From Gymnorhina tibicen (taxonomy: Eukaryota > Chordata > Aves > Passeriformes > Artamidae): DNA of 64,000 bases. Shown piece after piece: positions 37,455 to 48,244 of this stretch; position 1 is the stretch's first letter, and each line of letters starts with the position of its first letter. The notes below the pieces were generated by a model. That model searched no databases. It saw only the letters and a program-made list of their open reading frames with translations, and was not told where the DNA came from. The stretch covers positions 3,432,546-3,496,545 of the forward strand of contig VXAZ01001116.1 of assembly GCA_013399875.1 (NCBI GenBank), in the 5' to 3' direction. The translations under genes and the position numbers were made by a program.

Positions 37455-40006
37455 TGAGAGATAAATATCTTTGAAATAAATAAAGAATGAAATCTAGGGG
37501 GAAGATCAGCCAAAGAATTAGGAGCTTGATGGAACTACAAAACAAAAATAGTGTTCTTTAAATCAAACTGAAATGAAAATCTAGGAGAATAAATGGGGGT
37601 AAGAAGCAAAGAAGCAGCTCACTGCTGGGCTCTCTCACTATGGTCTTTATACAAATTTGTCATTCCCCTCCTTTATTAAAGGTTTTAAAATGTGATGGCA
37701 CAGAAAGAAAGAAGAGATGAATAAAGTGATTTTCTTCTTCTGCCAGTCCTCATCCAAGCTGACCTGACTTCCCTGATGAACACCAGGCATCTACAACAGC
37801 CTGGTTTTAGACTTGGGCAGTGCATGCCTCCAACTTGTTTCTGGAACTACTGCAGCTGCAAGGAAATCTAAACATGCTGGCAAGAGACAACGTCTGGGAC
37901 TGCACCAGCCATTGTTTTCGGGATAAAAATGGCAAAATTCTGCATGCTATTGAGGTAGAAACAGAATGAGGAAGCAAAATATATTAATCTAAAAAGAAAA
38001 TTTCTAAATCTAAGCCTATAGTGGTGTCCATAATAAATACCAGGTTTAATCTTTTGTTCCTGAAAATTAACAACTTCACAGCCAGTAAGCACTCATCTGC
38101 AAAAAAGGAGGTGAAAACCTTTAAAAAGCCATGGTAGTGTTGCCCATAAAAAAGATCCACATGCCTTACAGTAAACTGAAGAATTTTATGATTACTCTGT
38201 ATAAACACAAGGGAATGGGTCCCAGAGAGAGGGAAGAGCTATTTAACTGAAAGGGCAGTCTTGGCATCTGAACAAATGGATATAAGCCATTCAGGAATAC
38301 ATTTAGGCTGTAAAGAAGAAGGCAGTTTTGAATTGTCAGGGGATAGGTTCTGGCACAAACTCAGTAGCTGTGGCCATGCCAAAAAACTTTGAAGTTGTCC
38401 AAGTATATGCTGTAAATAGTTATTAAAGATGGAGTTTGACCAGTATATTAAAAGATTATTAGGATGTGTTTCTCTGTGATGCTAAATTCAACTACTCTGG
38501 GCCTTTAAGATAACTGCAAGAACTCAGAGGTCTTGCATCAAGTATCTTCAGATATCCGAAACCCAGGATCATCACTCTTCTCAGCATATGAGCTTTGCAG
38601 TAGCTGCAGAGCTGGACACACAGACAGTGCAAACAGCACTCAACTGAGCCTTGGGGCACGAGTAGTACTGAAGTTAAGCTCCAGGCTTGAGCATTGCAGG
38701 CATTTTGCTGAAAAGCTTCAGATCTATTTTCCTTTGACCATAAATTTAGCAAATCTCTCTACCTGCCCTGTACTGTGGTCAGCAAAGCTCCTATGGTTAC
38801 ACTCTGAGAAACCAGTTCAGCTTGCAGTGCATAACTATGGAGTTCACAACCGGCAAGTCTTCCTGACACTGTTACCAAACTCCATTCACACCACCGCAGC
38901 ATTGGACTGCAGGGGGTTGTCTACATCTCACCTCCTATGTGCCATGTGCCACTAACAACAGTTGCTTATTAGTAATGCATTAATGAATCAGCCCCCACAG
39001 AATTCTGCTTCAGAGAAACATCTGCTGTGACCTTCTGGTTGTGTTCACAGTTTCATTTATATGACCACTTGAGGGTGTTTAACAGCCATAATTAGAAATT
39101 ACTGGAAAATGGGGTAACTCACCCATCCAGTACATGAAATAGCATAGGTCAGCGCTCAACAGCAGAGACAGGGAATTCAAAATTGCCACCAAGAATTCAA
39201 CCAATTGTTATCTGACCTCCACTTTGTTGTCATGCCATGAAAGGAACACAAACAATAAAACCACTTGCCAAGAGGAAATTAAATAAAAGAAGGTGAGGGT
39301 GGGGAGTGTAGTTTTCTTAAAGGTTCAGAGCCTCTTCTCCCTCTGTATGGCTGCCCTTGGGGTGCTGGTGCAGAACGCTGACTCAGCGCACTGGGTGGCA
39401 GGTGGGGAGCAGTGAAACACCTGCAGTACAAACAGCTGCCAGGCAGATGCCTGCACCTGCTCTAGGTCACTGTCCAGCAGGAGAAATCCCTCCTGCAGAA
39501 GGTGATTGAAAGATTCAAGAAATTGCTTGGCGGTGGGTAAGATCATTAGCCACTGGTGAGATTTCTCCACTCTGAGATGCAGGTTCATGGCCTCTGTGAC
39601 GCTCTCTGCCAAAGCATGACTATGATTCCCAGAATATAATGCATCATGTTAAGGAAATACGATTTAATGTTGAAATGAGAAGTGTTTTAAGATCAACAAT
39701 TTATAGGCATTCAACCCCCATCTGTGGGTGTGACAGTCACACCCTGTGCCCTCACTTGGAGCTTTGTGCTCCCCATGTACTTCAGTGGAGAAAGTGACTT
39801 TTCAGAAGGAGTGACTGAAGTTAGGTAGAAAGATGGTAAGATGGACAAATAAATATTCTGTCATGAAGCAAGACAAAAAGAAGCAATTGAGTGCATGGGG
39901 GGAGAAAGGGGAAGGCTCTTGCCTCTCTTGGCTTTTGTAAAGCATTAACGTTCTGCTAAAAATTGCCCTACGGTTGAGTCAATGCCAAACTTTCCTTGGC
40001 ATGCAG
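37455..40006. other. Intronic sequence before the second LTR
   Basis: No recognised transposon or exon was seen. A leucine-rich minus-strand frame at about 39325-39640 is discussed as a finding. The 140-codon plus-strand frame at 38533-38955 shows no domain and is taken as chance. Confidence 0.4.
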
Positions 40007-40021
40007 GAACTTGTAGTGGGT

Positions 40022-40358
40022 TCAGTTCGAAACCTGGCAGAAACACCAATTAAGTGTAGTGGTTTTCAGCAATCCATTGCACCGTTCCACTTTACATGCA
40101 TCTGGTGCATGGTAAAGGATATGGTACACCCACTCAATGCCATGTTCCCTAGCCCAGGTGTTTATAAGGCTGTTCTTGGAATGAGTCCTGTTGTCAGATT
40201 CAATTCTCTCAGGGGTACCATGCCTCCAAAGGACTTGCTTTTCAAGGCCCAGGATGGTGTTATGGGCTGTAGCATGAGGCACAGGGTAGGTCTCCAGCCA
40301 TCCCGTGGTGGTCTCTACCGTTGTGAGCACATAGCGCTTGCCTTGGCGGGTCTGAGGC
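40022..40358 (-). pseudogene. Endogenous retrovirus pol fragment: integrase catalytic core
   Basis: On the minus strand an uninterrupted frame runs from the assembly gap to a stop just inside the LTR boundary, about 110 codons. It contains TTGWLETYPVPHAT, then the ESDN motif with the second catalytic Asp, then a GIEWVYH stretch, a YHAP motif and KVERCNGLLK with the catalytic Glu. This is the standard order of a retroviral integrase core. The first catalytic Asp and the zinc-binding domain would lie in the unsequenced gap. The expected Gly and Phe after ESDN are changed (R and S). The integrase C-terminal domain is missing: homology ends after the NGLLK motif and is replaced by unrelated residues before the stop. 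It is a non-functional relic. Confidence 0.85.
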
Positions 40359-40440
40359 NNNNNNNNNNNNNNNNNNNNNNNNNNNNNNNNNNNNNNNNNN
40401 NNNNNNNNNNNNNNNNNNNNNNNNNNNNNNNNNNNNNNNN
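40359..40440. other. Assembly gap (82 N)
   Basis: A run of 82 undetermined bases lies inside the antisense pol segment of the LTR. The flanking pol pieces are the RNase H-integrase spacer on the right and the integrase core on the left. In intact retroviruses these are separated by the zinc-binding domain and the first catalytic Asp, more than 82 bp. Either the gap length is nominal or part of pol is deleted. Confidence 0.99.
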
Positions 40441-40540
40441 CTCATTAGCCCTACTCTTGGGGACACGAGCATCTACATGACGGACTTTCACAAGTAGCTT
40501 TTTTGTGGCAGCAGAATTTCTGGGCAGGTCTGTTGCCCTT
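40441..40540 (-). pseudogene. Endogenous retrovirus pol fragment: RNase H-integrase spacer
   Basis: On the minus strand a frame without stops reads ...KVRHVDARVPKSRANE up to the gap edge. The RHVDA-VPKSRAN pattern is the linker between RNase H and the integrase zinc domain in avian ERVL-type pol. It has the same orientation as the integrase core across the gap, so both pieces derive from one pol segment. Recognition is from pattern only. Confidence 0.7.
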
Positions 40541-40741
40541 TAAGCATTTTGGAAACCATGTGAAGCAAAAGAAAACCTTTTTTCCTTAAATACTGGAGAG
40601 ACTTTTAAGAACTATAATACTGACCAAAATCATAGCTTGTTATACTTTATGTGAGTTGGGTAAAAAAGGGTGAGGTGCTGGAGGAAAAGGGGGTTTTGCT
40701 TTAATTTCTTATTGTTTCTTTTTACTTTTAATTCTGTTAGT

Positions 40742-40747
40742 AATAAA
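40742..40747 (+). terminator. LTR polyadenylation signal AATAAA
   Basis: A canonical AATAAA within GTTAGTAATAAACTTC is followed by a T-rich stretch. It sits about 90 bp from the LTR end, the position expected for retroviral polyadenylation. It is on the plus strand and would not truncate LHFPL3 transcripts, which run on the minus strand. Confidence 0.6.
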
Positions 40748-41738
40748 CTTCTTTATATTCTTTTAAGTTTGAAGCCTGCTTTGCATTCCTCCTAATTCTT
40801 ATCTCACAGAAGGTAAAAAATGCGAACAAAACCTCTACAGAACCGTACTTGCCTTTTTTGAGGCAGTGGGCAGAAGACTATCGGGACAAATGATCCAGTA
40901 TTAAATCTGCTCAGGATTCGCCAGTTTCTCCCAGGGCTGGGAAACCTTCCATGTACTCTACCAGAAGACCCCATCTACTTCTGTATGGGAAGATGTACCT
41001 CCAGACTGGTTTCATTCCCCTTTTTAAAATCAGGACCTTCCCAAAACTAGCCTCCACCCAGCTCCCCATCTCCTCTGAATGAGGGGACCCATCCTTGGAC
41101 GTCAGAGTGGTTTGTGAGATAGGAAGAAAGTGGGTCAGGGTTTGAAGCACCTTTATTCTGCAGGTCAGGGGGAGTGGGCAATGCAAAGCTAAAGGCCTGC
41201 TGAGGGGAGGACCTGAATATGAGGAGGAGACAGGGAGCTGGAAGGCAGCAATATGGGGCAGTCTCCCCTGAAGAAAAAGGTGGAAGTGGAAGGAGGCAGC
41301 CTTGTTATTGAGTTGGAATGCTAAGATTTAACTGAAGTCATTATAATAATTTAAATGTGATTTCCCAAGCAGTGCTAGCCGATATTGCAAATGGGCTGGC
41401 AGAGAGGCTAGACAAGTTCTGAACAGATGATAAAGGCATCGGCTTTTGTACAGTTCCTTTCAATGGCCCCGAGGCTCCCGCATACATCTTTATGCCTGCA
41501 CAGCTTGTCATGTGCTATTCTTCCCTTATCTCTGCTATAGCTCTTCCTGATCCCTTAGCAGCTTTCCTTGGAAGAAAAGAGAAATGGACAATAGGCCCCG
41601 AGACCACTCGGCTGCATTGCTTCTTCATTCAAGTTGACATTTGGCAGCAAGACTTTGCTGCCTTTCAGGAGCTGATGTCTTAACAGCAGCTAATGGCAGC
41701 AGAGGTATCAGGGGCTTTGCCTCCCCCACTGAGCATCT

Positions 41739-41790
41739 GAGCCCTGCATGGTGGGAGAGCCCTGGATGGTGAGAGAGCCCTGGGGACTGA
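41739..41790. repeat. 18-bp tandem repeat, about 2.9 copies
   Basis: Units GAGCCCTGCATGGTGGGA (41739-41756), GAGCCCTGGATGGTGAGA (41757-41774) and a partial GAGCCCTGGGGACTGA (41775-41790) follow head to tail. Differences between units show this is not a very recent expansion. It is a short minisatellite that may vary in length between individuals. Confidence 0.85.
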
Positions 41791-41932
41791 GACTGGTAAC
41801 ACTGGAAATGTTTTTGTCTTTTGTCTTTTTACTGTTAGAGGGAGGTCTATTCTTACCTAGGGCCAAGCCTATGAGATTGCTGAGCCTTCTAAACTCACTG
41901 CTTTTGACACGGCAGACTTGATAAATTTTGAA

Positions 41933-41978
41933 ATATTAAAAAAAATATGGAATAATTATACATTAATTTTTTTAATAT
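41933..41978. repeat. AT-rich inverted repeat
   Basis: ATATTAAAAAAA at 41933-41944 is the exact reverse complement of TTTTTTTAATAT at 41967-41978, with a 22-bp AT-rich spacer. The whole 41921-42000 segment is almost pure A/T and should melt easily. A chance origin in AT-rich DNA is plausible. Confidence 0.75.
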
Positions 41979-43939
41979 CTTATAATATCTCTATATTGGC
42001 AAGCACTTCTCTTCTTATATTTGCTATCAAGTGTGTCTGATCATTAATGTGTCCTATTTTGTTCAGTACAACTGCAGCAGTCCTTGCCTTGGTGCTTTGG
42101 TAATCCTGATGCTCCTACCAGTTCCTAACTGGAAGGGTTAACTTTGGAATTCACTTCTAAAGAAGTATATTTCTGTGCCTGTGTTTTTTTGATTCTTATT
42201 GATTAACTCCAAGATTTGCACTACACAGCAAAGTTTACCAGTACAGTAGTCAGCAAATCCTTGTGTGCATGCACATGCAGTTTCAAGTCCTGACTAGGTA
42301 TATGACATCCATATGTAATACCTTTTTGAGCATTTTGGAGGTCCAGGACACATACAGTTCTAGTGCTGCAATGCCTCTGAGGTAAAGTAATTCTTAGTAC
42401 TTCCAACACAGCAACCAACTACAGCAAACAACTGTGCTGATTTTCAGCACTGATGCCCAGGAGTCACAGAAAGTAGGTCTCCCTCCATTTAAAACTTCTA
42501 GTATATGCCTATTAATATACCACTGCTGGTGATTTCTGCCTTAGAAATTATGATGTATGGTCAGACATCGAAAGCACTGGAACAATACAAGGCAAAGCAG
42601 CAATGCAAGGCAAAGGGAAAAATCTGACAAGGTCACAAAACCCACTGAGATTGACAAGGGCTGTCAGAAAAGCTGAGTGGGTACTTGCAAAGTTGTGTAT
42701 GAAGTGACCTGTGAAACCCCTCAAGGGCATGCTGCCCGCTGGCTCATTTAGAAGAATGAACCGGGAGGTGTGTTGTTTCCAAAGGGAGTAAGAGGATTCT
42801 AACCCAACTGGATCCAGTCTGGGGCCAGAGGAAAGAAGAGTTTAAGTGGGATTGCAGTAACTGTGTCTTCTTTCAAAAATGTTCATAGGTCCCGGAGCTC
42901 CATGTCCTTTTCTATAAATAAATAATGGCTGAAAACGTGTATAATAAAATTGTTTCCTGAAGCAACTGCTTTAGTTTCACTCTGGTAGGCATCAGAAAAA
43001 AAATTCCACAAGCAACTCAAAATGTTCCTGAATGCATCAGGCAGCAAGTGCTTCTATCACTACATTGCAAGCAATTGAAAGACAGCGTAAAAGGTATTAG
43101 AGCATTTCAATAAATGTACAGAAAATGTAACATCTGCCTTGTAAACAATCCAGTATCTTGTCATTCAAATGACTTGGTTTTTGAAAATAAATGTCTAGAT
43201 GAGACATAAACCTCAAGAATTCATCCCATCGGAATCACCACTGGCTGCGGTAATTTAGCAATCTTTAATGCATCATACCTACCTTTACTACCTCTATTAC
43301 CCGTGACACCCATGAATTCATTTCTCAGTCTCACAGGTCGATTTGCATTGGAAAGTAGTACTAAAAAGTGATAGGGTTGAAAGCTCGTGACCTATCCCAA
43401 ACAGGTACGTTGGAAGTATACCAAATTTACTTCAGAGTTTATGAAAATTTCTATGAAAATCTTTAGTTTGGGGAGGTATGTTCTTAAATCTGCTGACAAA
43501 CACCCTAACCATGATGATGAAGACATGGACATATGGAAAACAGGTTCTCTAATTTTCTCCAAAAGTCCAAGTTCAAAGTATGAAGGAAAGGAGAGGATGG
43601 AATGCTTAGTTCAGTTGAAACACAGGGACCCAGAAATGCAAAGGGAAGTGCCCAAGATGCCATGAAACTCTGGAGACATCAAATACAGAGAGTATAAAAT
43701 CCAACTTCCTTAAAACTTGTATAGCAGCAGTCATTCTGTATGGACTCCATATCTTTGGTATTGAAGACAAAATACCATGTCACAATTTGCATCTCATTAA
43801 GCCCAAGAGAAACATAAAAATTGCTGAGACAATCTGTAATTTGTGCAGAACCCTGTGAAGATGACGCTACAGCTTTGCAGCAACCTGAGATCAGAGAAAT
43901 GGATATCCAACAGTGTTAAATAAAAGTAACCTCAGCTGC

Positions 43940-43982
43940 TGGTATATTCTATATATTCTGTTGGTATATTCTGTATATTCTA
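43940..43982. repeat. 21-22-bp AT-rich tandem duplication
   Basis: TGGTATATTCTATATATTCT plus GT is followed at once by TGGTATATTCTGTATATTCT plus A. It is a two-copy local duplication with one or two differences, probably from slippage. Confidence 0.75.
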
Positions 43983-46954
43983 AACTGAAAAAATACATAA
44001 GAGCTACCTCACTGACCAGGGAAGTTATACTGATCTTGCCCAGTGGTAAACTGGACAATAAGAACAATTTTTATGTGGATTCACTGCTAGAATCCTTTTT
44101 GTTTAGGAAGAAAGTGCTATGTTGAATTGTACTAATAGTGTGACCATGGGAACTAGGTAATAAGGTGCTGCAATAAATTTGGTGGAAGTAATCTGTGTAT
44201 TCAAGAATTACGTTTTCATGTGTTAACTTCTGTGCTCCCAAAACGGAATGCATGAATTACTTAAAAGGCACAGTTAAGGACTGTTTCTTTGGAGCTTTGT
44301 CTTGTGTGCCTGTAGGACTCCTGTGATGTCCCTGTACCAGCTTGGGGGTACCTTGCTTCTGCCTAGCAGGGCTATGATAAGCAGGGCAAATATCCTTATC
44401 TCACCAGTTCAAATAAAAAAGTGTTTTTGCTTAAGCAAACCATTATTTCTGTAATAAAATCCTTGTGGCCAGTCAAAAACAAGCTTCAGAAATGTAATTA
44501 TTCTCATTGAATAGAACTGACCTGATCTGACAGTGAGCAGACTTTCAGTCAGATCCTATGCAAAGCCATACTTGGAGTATTGTGCAGAAAGACACAATAA
44601 TGGCCTCACTTTCTTGGATTTCAGCTTCTCTCAATATGTGGCCCCAACATCCTTTGCCAGCCAGGGCTGCCAGCTATTATGTCTTCCCTCTTACCAGGTC
44701 AAAGTACCTCTCATTTTTGGTAGTACTGAGTGAAACATTTCATCTGAAACTTTTTTTGCCAATAAGGAGTGCAGCAGGTCAGTGGAAACATCACAATCAT
44801 TCGGGTTGGTCATTGTGAACTCTACTGACTGAATACAACCCAAAAGCTTTTCTGAGAAAAACTGTAAGTGCTCCTTACAGTTGAGAATCCTTCAAAATCC
44901 TTCAAAAATAAAGTGCATTTTCATCAGAGGTAGAAAAGATGTTATTCGAGGTTTATTGGCAATTGATTTTTCTTACCAAGTTTGCCACCATTCTTTTTTA
45001 TCAAATTCCTATATACTTTTAAAATTATTCTCACCACTTTTGCTTAACTTGCTGACCCTTTCTGGTCACTTGGTTATCCATACAGTGGTTTGTAATTCTG
45101 TAATATAGCCCATATTTTCTTGTTCTGTTCATATTGGCTGATGCAAGGTCTGACTACTTTGTTTCCATATTGACAAGACATATGGTAATTTTTCCTGTGA
45201 TTTCCCTCCACTCCTGCATCTTATCTACCAGCATGTCTTTCATCCTCTTATATTTGTTTTATTGATTACAGGTTTCTTCTTCACATTCTCTCACGCTTTT
45301 GGTGTCTCCTTAATCTTGATTAGGAAACTAATTAGATTAAGGTTATCACTGCTCAGACAGTTAGCACGTCACCTACCATCTGTTGCTCAGGATATTTTTT
45401 CTTTCTGCCAATCCTCTTTCTACACAGCACACAATGGGTGGGGTTTAGACATTGTCTGCAACACAACAGACAGATTATATTCAAGATTCAACATTTACCT
45501 ATATATTTGCCTGAAATGGGTAAGTGAAAAAATCTCTCTCTCAGAGATGGGTGCCAGTATTAAATACTTTTGGGTACCTGTGTCTTATCTCTGATGGTGA
45601 GGACACCCAAGCAGCCTCCAGTGTGAATGAATGCCTGCCGAAGACTGAGTTAACCTGTCTCATGGATGAAACCCAGTTAAAACACTGCAATTCAAACTCA
45701 ACCAGTCAGGATCCTCTCACGCCCCCTCCAGTACAGGAGTGCCACTGTAATGTGCCCTTATATTGAATGAGGCAGGAAGGAGCATTGGCTGGCTTCAGCT
45801 TCCATGGCTTCCAGAGTTCCTGCAGGGAGACAGCCATCCCCCCAAAGGAGCTGAATGGGGACATAGAAATGAAGTTTACCACGGTTTTGGTGTGGACCCA
45901 AGATGTAAGAGATTTAAAAGGGACTACAGTAAACATATCTAGAGTACAGGAGGGTGGGATAAGAGGTGGCATAGGATGGTCTTCCCAACTTTGGGAAGTG
46001 CTCCTGAGCTCTCATTTTTCTTCTCAATCTTCCAGTCTGCTCCTTGACTTTTCTGTTCAAATATTTCCTCTAACTTCCCTGCAAGGATTTTCCCCACTTC
46101 TCAGTCCTGAGTCCTTTCTCAGTCCATCATTTCCACATGTTTCCTGCAGATATATCTCCATCTTCTCCTACCTGTTTTCTTCCTCCTTGAACATATCAGC
46201 AACATTTGCAGGCTGATTTCTCCCTTGTCAGTCACTCAGACACATTCCTGCTTTCCCTTTCTAGTGAGCTGCAGATGCATATTTTTTCTCAAATCTTCCT
46301 GTTGGGACCTGGCTTTAGTTGGCTTTATTTGGGGTTTGCAGGGCTTTAACTGTATCTGAATGCTTTACGTGTCTACACATTTAGGGTCCAGGCCACTCTA
46401 ACTGTCCCTAGTCTCTATTATTCATGCATCAAAATCCTCACAAACCAGTAACAAATACAAGTGCCAAACACCTCTCCGACAGTTTATGTTAAGATTGCAG
46501 GTTTTTTTTGTTTCAAATTATTAGTGCACAAGAGGCACCTCACTGCCTCGCTCACCTTGATGGCAAAAAGGGGTCCCATGAGGACATCCCTCTTCCAGTG
46601 CCAGTAGGCAGGAGCATTGTGTTGTCACAGCTCTGTCACTTCCAGTAATGCATCCAGCCTCTACAGAGCAACAGCCCTTTGCTGATATGAAACTTCTTTG
46701 TAACAGACTCTGTAACACTTGGAGATAAGGTCTGTAAGCTTCCATTTAAATAAATGCCACTCTGATGATATATTTTAAAGAAAAAGTATTTCTTTTGACA
46801 GCAAATGAGTATATATTATTTAGCTGCCTACCGCTATTTAACTATTTTAGCTCCTTTGAAAATCCACTGGAACGGGTAATCCAAATATCTTTACTGATGT
46901 GGTTCTCCTCATATCTGTGTGTGGATAGCCAAGAAAGAGAGTATAATTGAAAAG

Positions 46955-48240
46955 CTCAGAAGAACATAACAATATAAGTCCAGGCGCACTAGGTCAGCAT
47001 TTTCTCCTTGTATCATTATTCTCCTTCCCGTATCCCCACACCTATCCCCAGTGGTGGGCAGCAGCACTTCCCTGGGGCATTCTGCCAGTCTCACACAATG
47101 GGCAGTTCAGTGGGGGTATCTTTATACTTAGGGACATTTAATGAATTTTTTCTTCCTCAATTAATTTTCCCAGCTGATTCTTGTAAACTTTCAGTGTCCA
47201 TAATGTTCTGAGGTAAAGAGTTCCACAGCTTAGTTATCCATCAGATGACAGGAAAAAAAAAAAGAAAATTATTAAAAAATTTTCACCTGGTAGCTTCTTT
47301 CTGTGGTTCCTGATTCCTGCATTGGAAATTACAGTGGACAATACTCTTACCCAGGTACTCCCCACTTTTCTCCAGATGCTATATCTGGTATGTCATGGCT
47401 TTGTGAGGATGAAGAGTCCTGGCCTCCTCAGTCTGTCCTGGTATGGTAGAGATTTGCTGCCTCTGCTCATCCCTGATCCTCCTGCCTGAGCATTTTGCAG
47501 ATCTACTCTACTGAACCATAATTTCTGCTTCTAAAATCCATGCTAACTATCCCCAGTATGTATGTCATGTTTTCCAAGTGGCCACTAATTCAACATTTCT
47601 ATCACTTTGCCAATACAGCCATCCACTTCCTGCTCTGCAGTAAGTTTTTTCTCCTCTAAACTCTTTGAAAACTGATATAAAATTACCTATCTCCCAGCTT
47701 CTAGTACCAAAGAAATTTTAAACGAGGTTAGACAGTGCTGTTGAAATGTTGAATACATCATCCTTAAGTTGCTTTAAAACTCTGTTACTGTTGATCCTTC
47801 TGATATTTTATCATGCATTTAGTCTATTTTTCCCATGAACTTTGCTATCTCCATTTCAGTTTGAAAAAGAGCATCCGATACATCTCCGGGAAGAAAGACT
47901 TCCAGTGTGGGAACCTCCCCAAAAACCTCCAAAGTAACTGTGTGTACAGAAGATTTATTTTAGATTCTTTTCCTAGAATATCTCTGACTTTTCTGAAACT
48001 TTTATCAGAGACTTCTCAGAGACTTTATTCTTTGATCATCTTCCTGGACTTCTGGCAGATTTCCTCCTTCTGATGTTTTTTGCAGAAGGATTAGTAGTTT
48101 TTATGCCTTTTACTAGATGTTCCTCAAATCTATTTTGCTCTTTCTTTCTTTTTTTGTTCTCCCTCATTATGCTTGAATTAAAAGTCAGATTGCCAGAGTT
48201 GAAAGTTGTCTTTGTTTCCAAAGCTCCAGAGTTCACAGAT
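46955..48240 (-). mobile_element. Ancient CR1 LINE, ORF2 linker/RT N-terminus to 3' end, internally deleted
   Basis: The 3' end (plus-strand left edge) begins GAAGAACATAACAATATAAG, then AGGTCAGCAT, the reverse of an old amniote CR1 3' UTR ('agaacataagaac...gggtcagac'). GTTCCACAGCTTA and a GAAGAGTCCTGGCCTCCTCA block follow. Further right, minus-strand frames read VLKQLKDDVFNISTALSNLV and then WEIGNFISVFKEF, matching the N-terminal RT region. Still further right is EEHLVKGIKTTNPSAKNIRR, matching the linker between endonuclease and RT. The catalytic RT middle is missing between about 47.53 and 47.66 kb, so a large internal deletion has occurred. All frames are broken. This is among the oldest copies in the window and lies in the same orientation as LHFPL3. 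Confidence 0.78.
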
Positions 48241-48244
48241 TACA

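Larger units (their letters stand above)
40012..40839 (+). mobile_element. LTR (probably solo, ERVL-like) containing an antisense pol segment
   Basis: The element starts TGTAGTGGGTT and ends AACCTCTACA, giving matched TGTAG...CTACA ends (imperfect match continuing inward). The flanks GAACT (40007-40011) and GAACC (40840-40844) look like a 5-bp target-site duplication with one change, as expected for ERVL-type insertions. An AATAAA lies at 40742-40747, about 90 bp before the right end, fitting an R-U5 boundary on the plus strand. The left two thirds is retroviral pol in reverse orientation (listed separately), interrupted by the assembly gap. Solo LTR status is inferred because no internal region flanks it. 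A rearranged provirus in which the terminal match is coincidental is the alternative. The element is antisense to LHFPL3. Confidence 0.62.
40845..46950. other. Intronic sequence without recognised genes or transposons
   Basis: No exon or clear mobile element was seen. Small repeats at 41739-41790, 41933-41978 and 43940-43982 are listed. 45990-46270 is strongly pyrimidine-rich on the plus strand, which creates a long serine/leucine/phenylalanine-rich open frame without coding meaning. Confidence 0.45.

Noticed and set aside
45767..46216. 149-codon open frame, Ser/Leu/Phe-rich
   Set aside because: The second half is a pyrimidine-rich tract that lacks stop codons for compositional reasons. No domain is visible.
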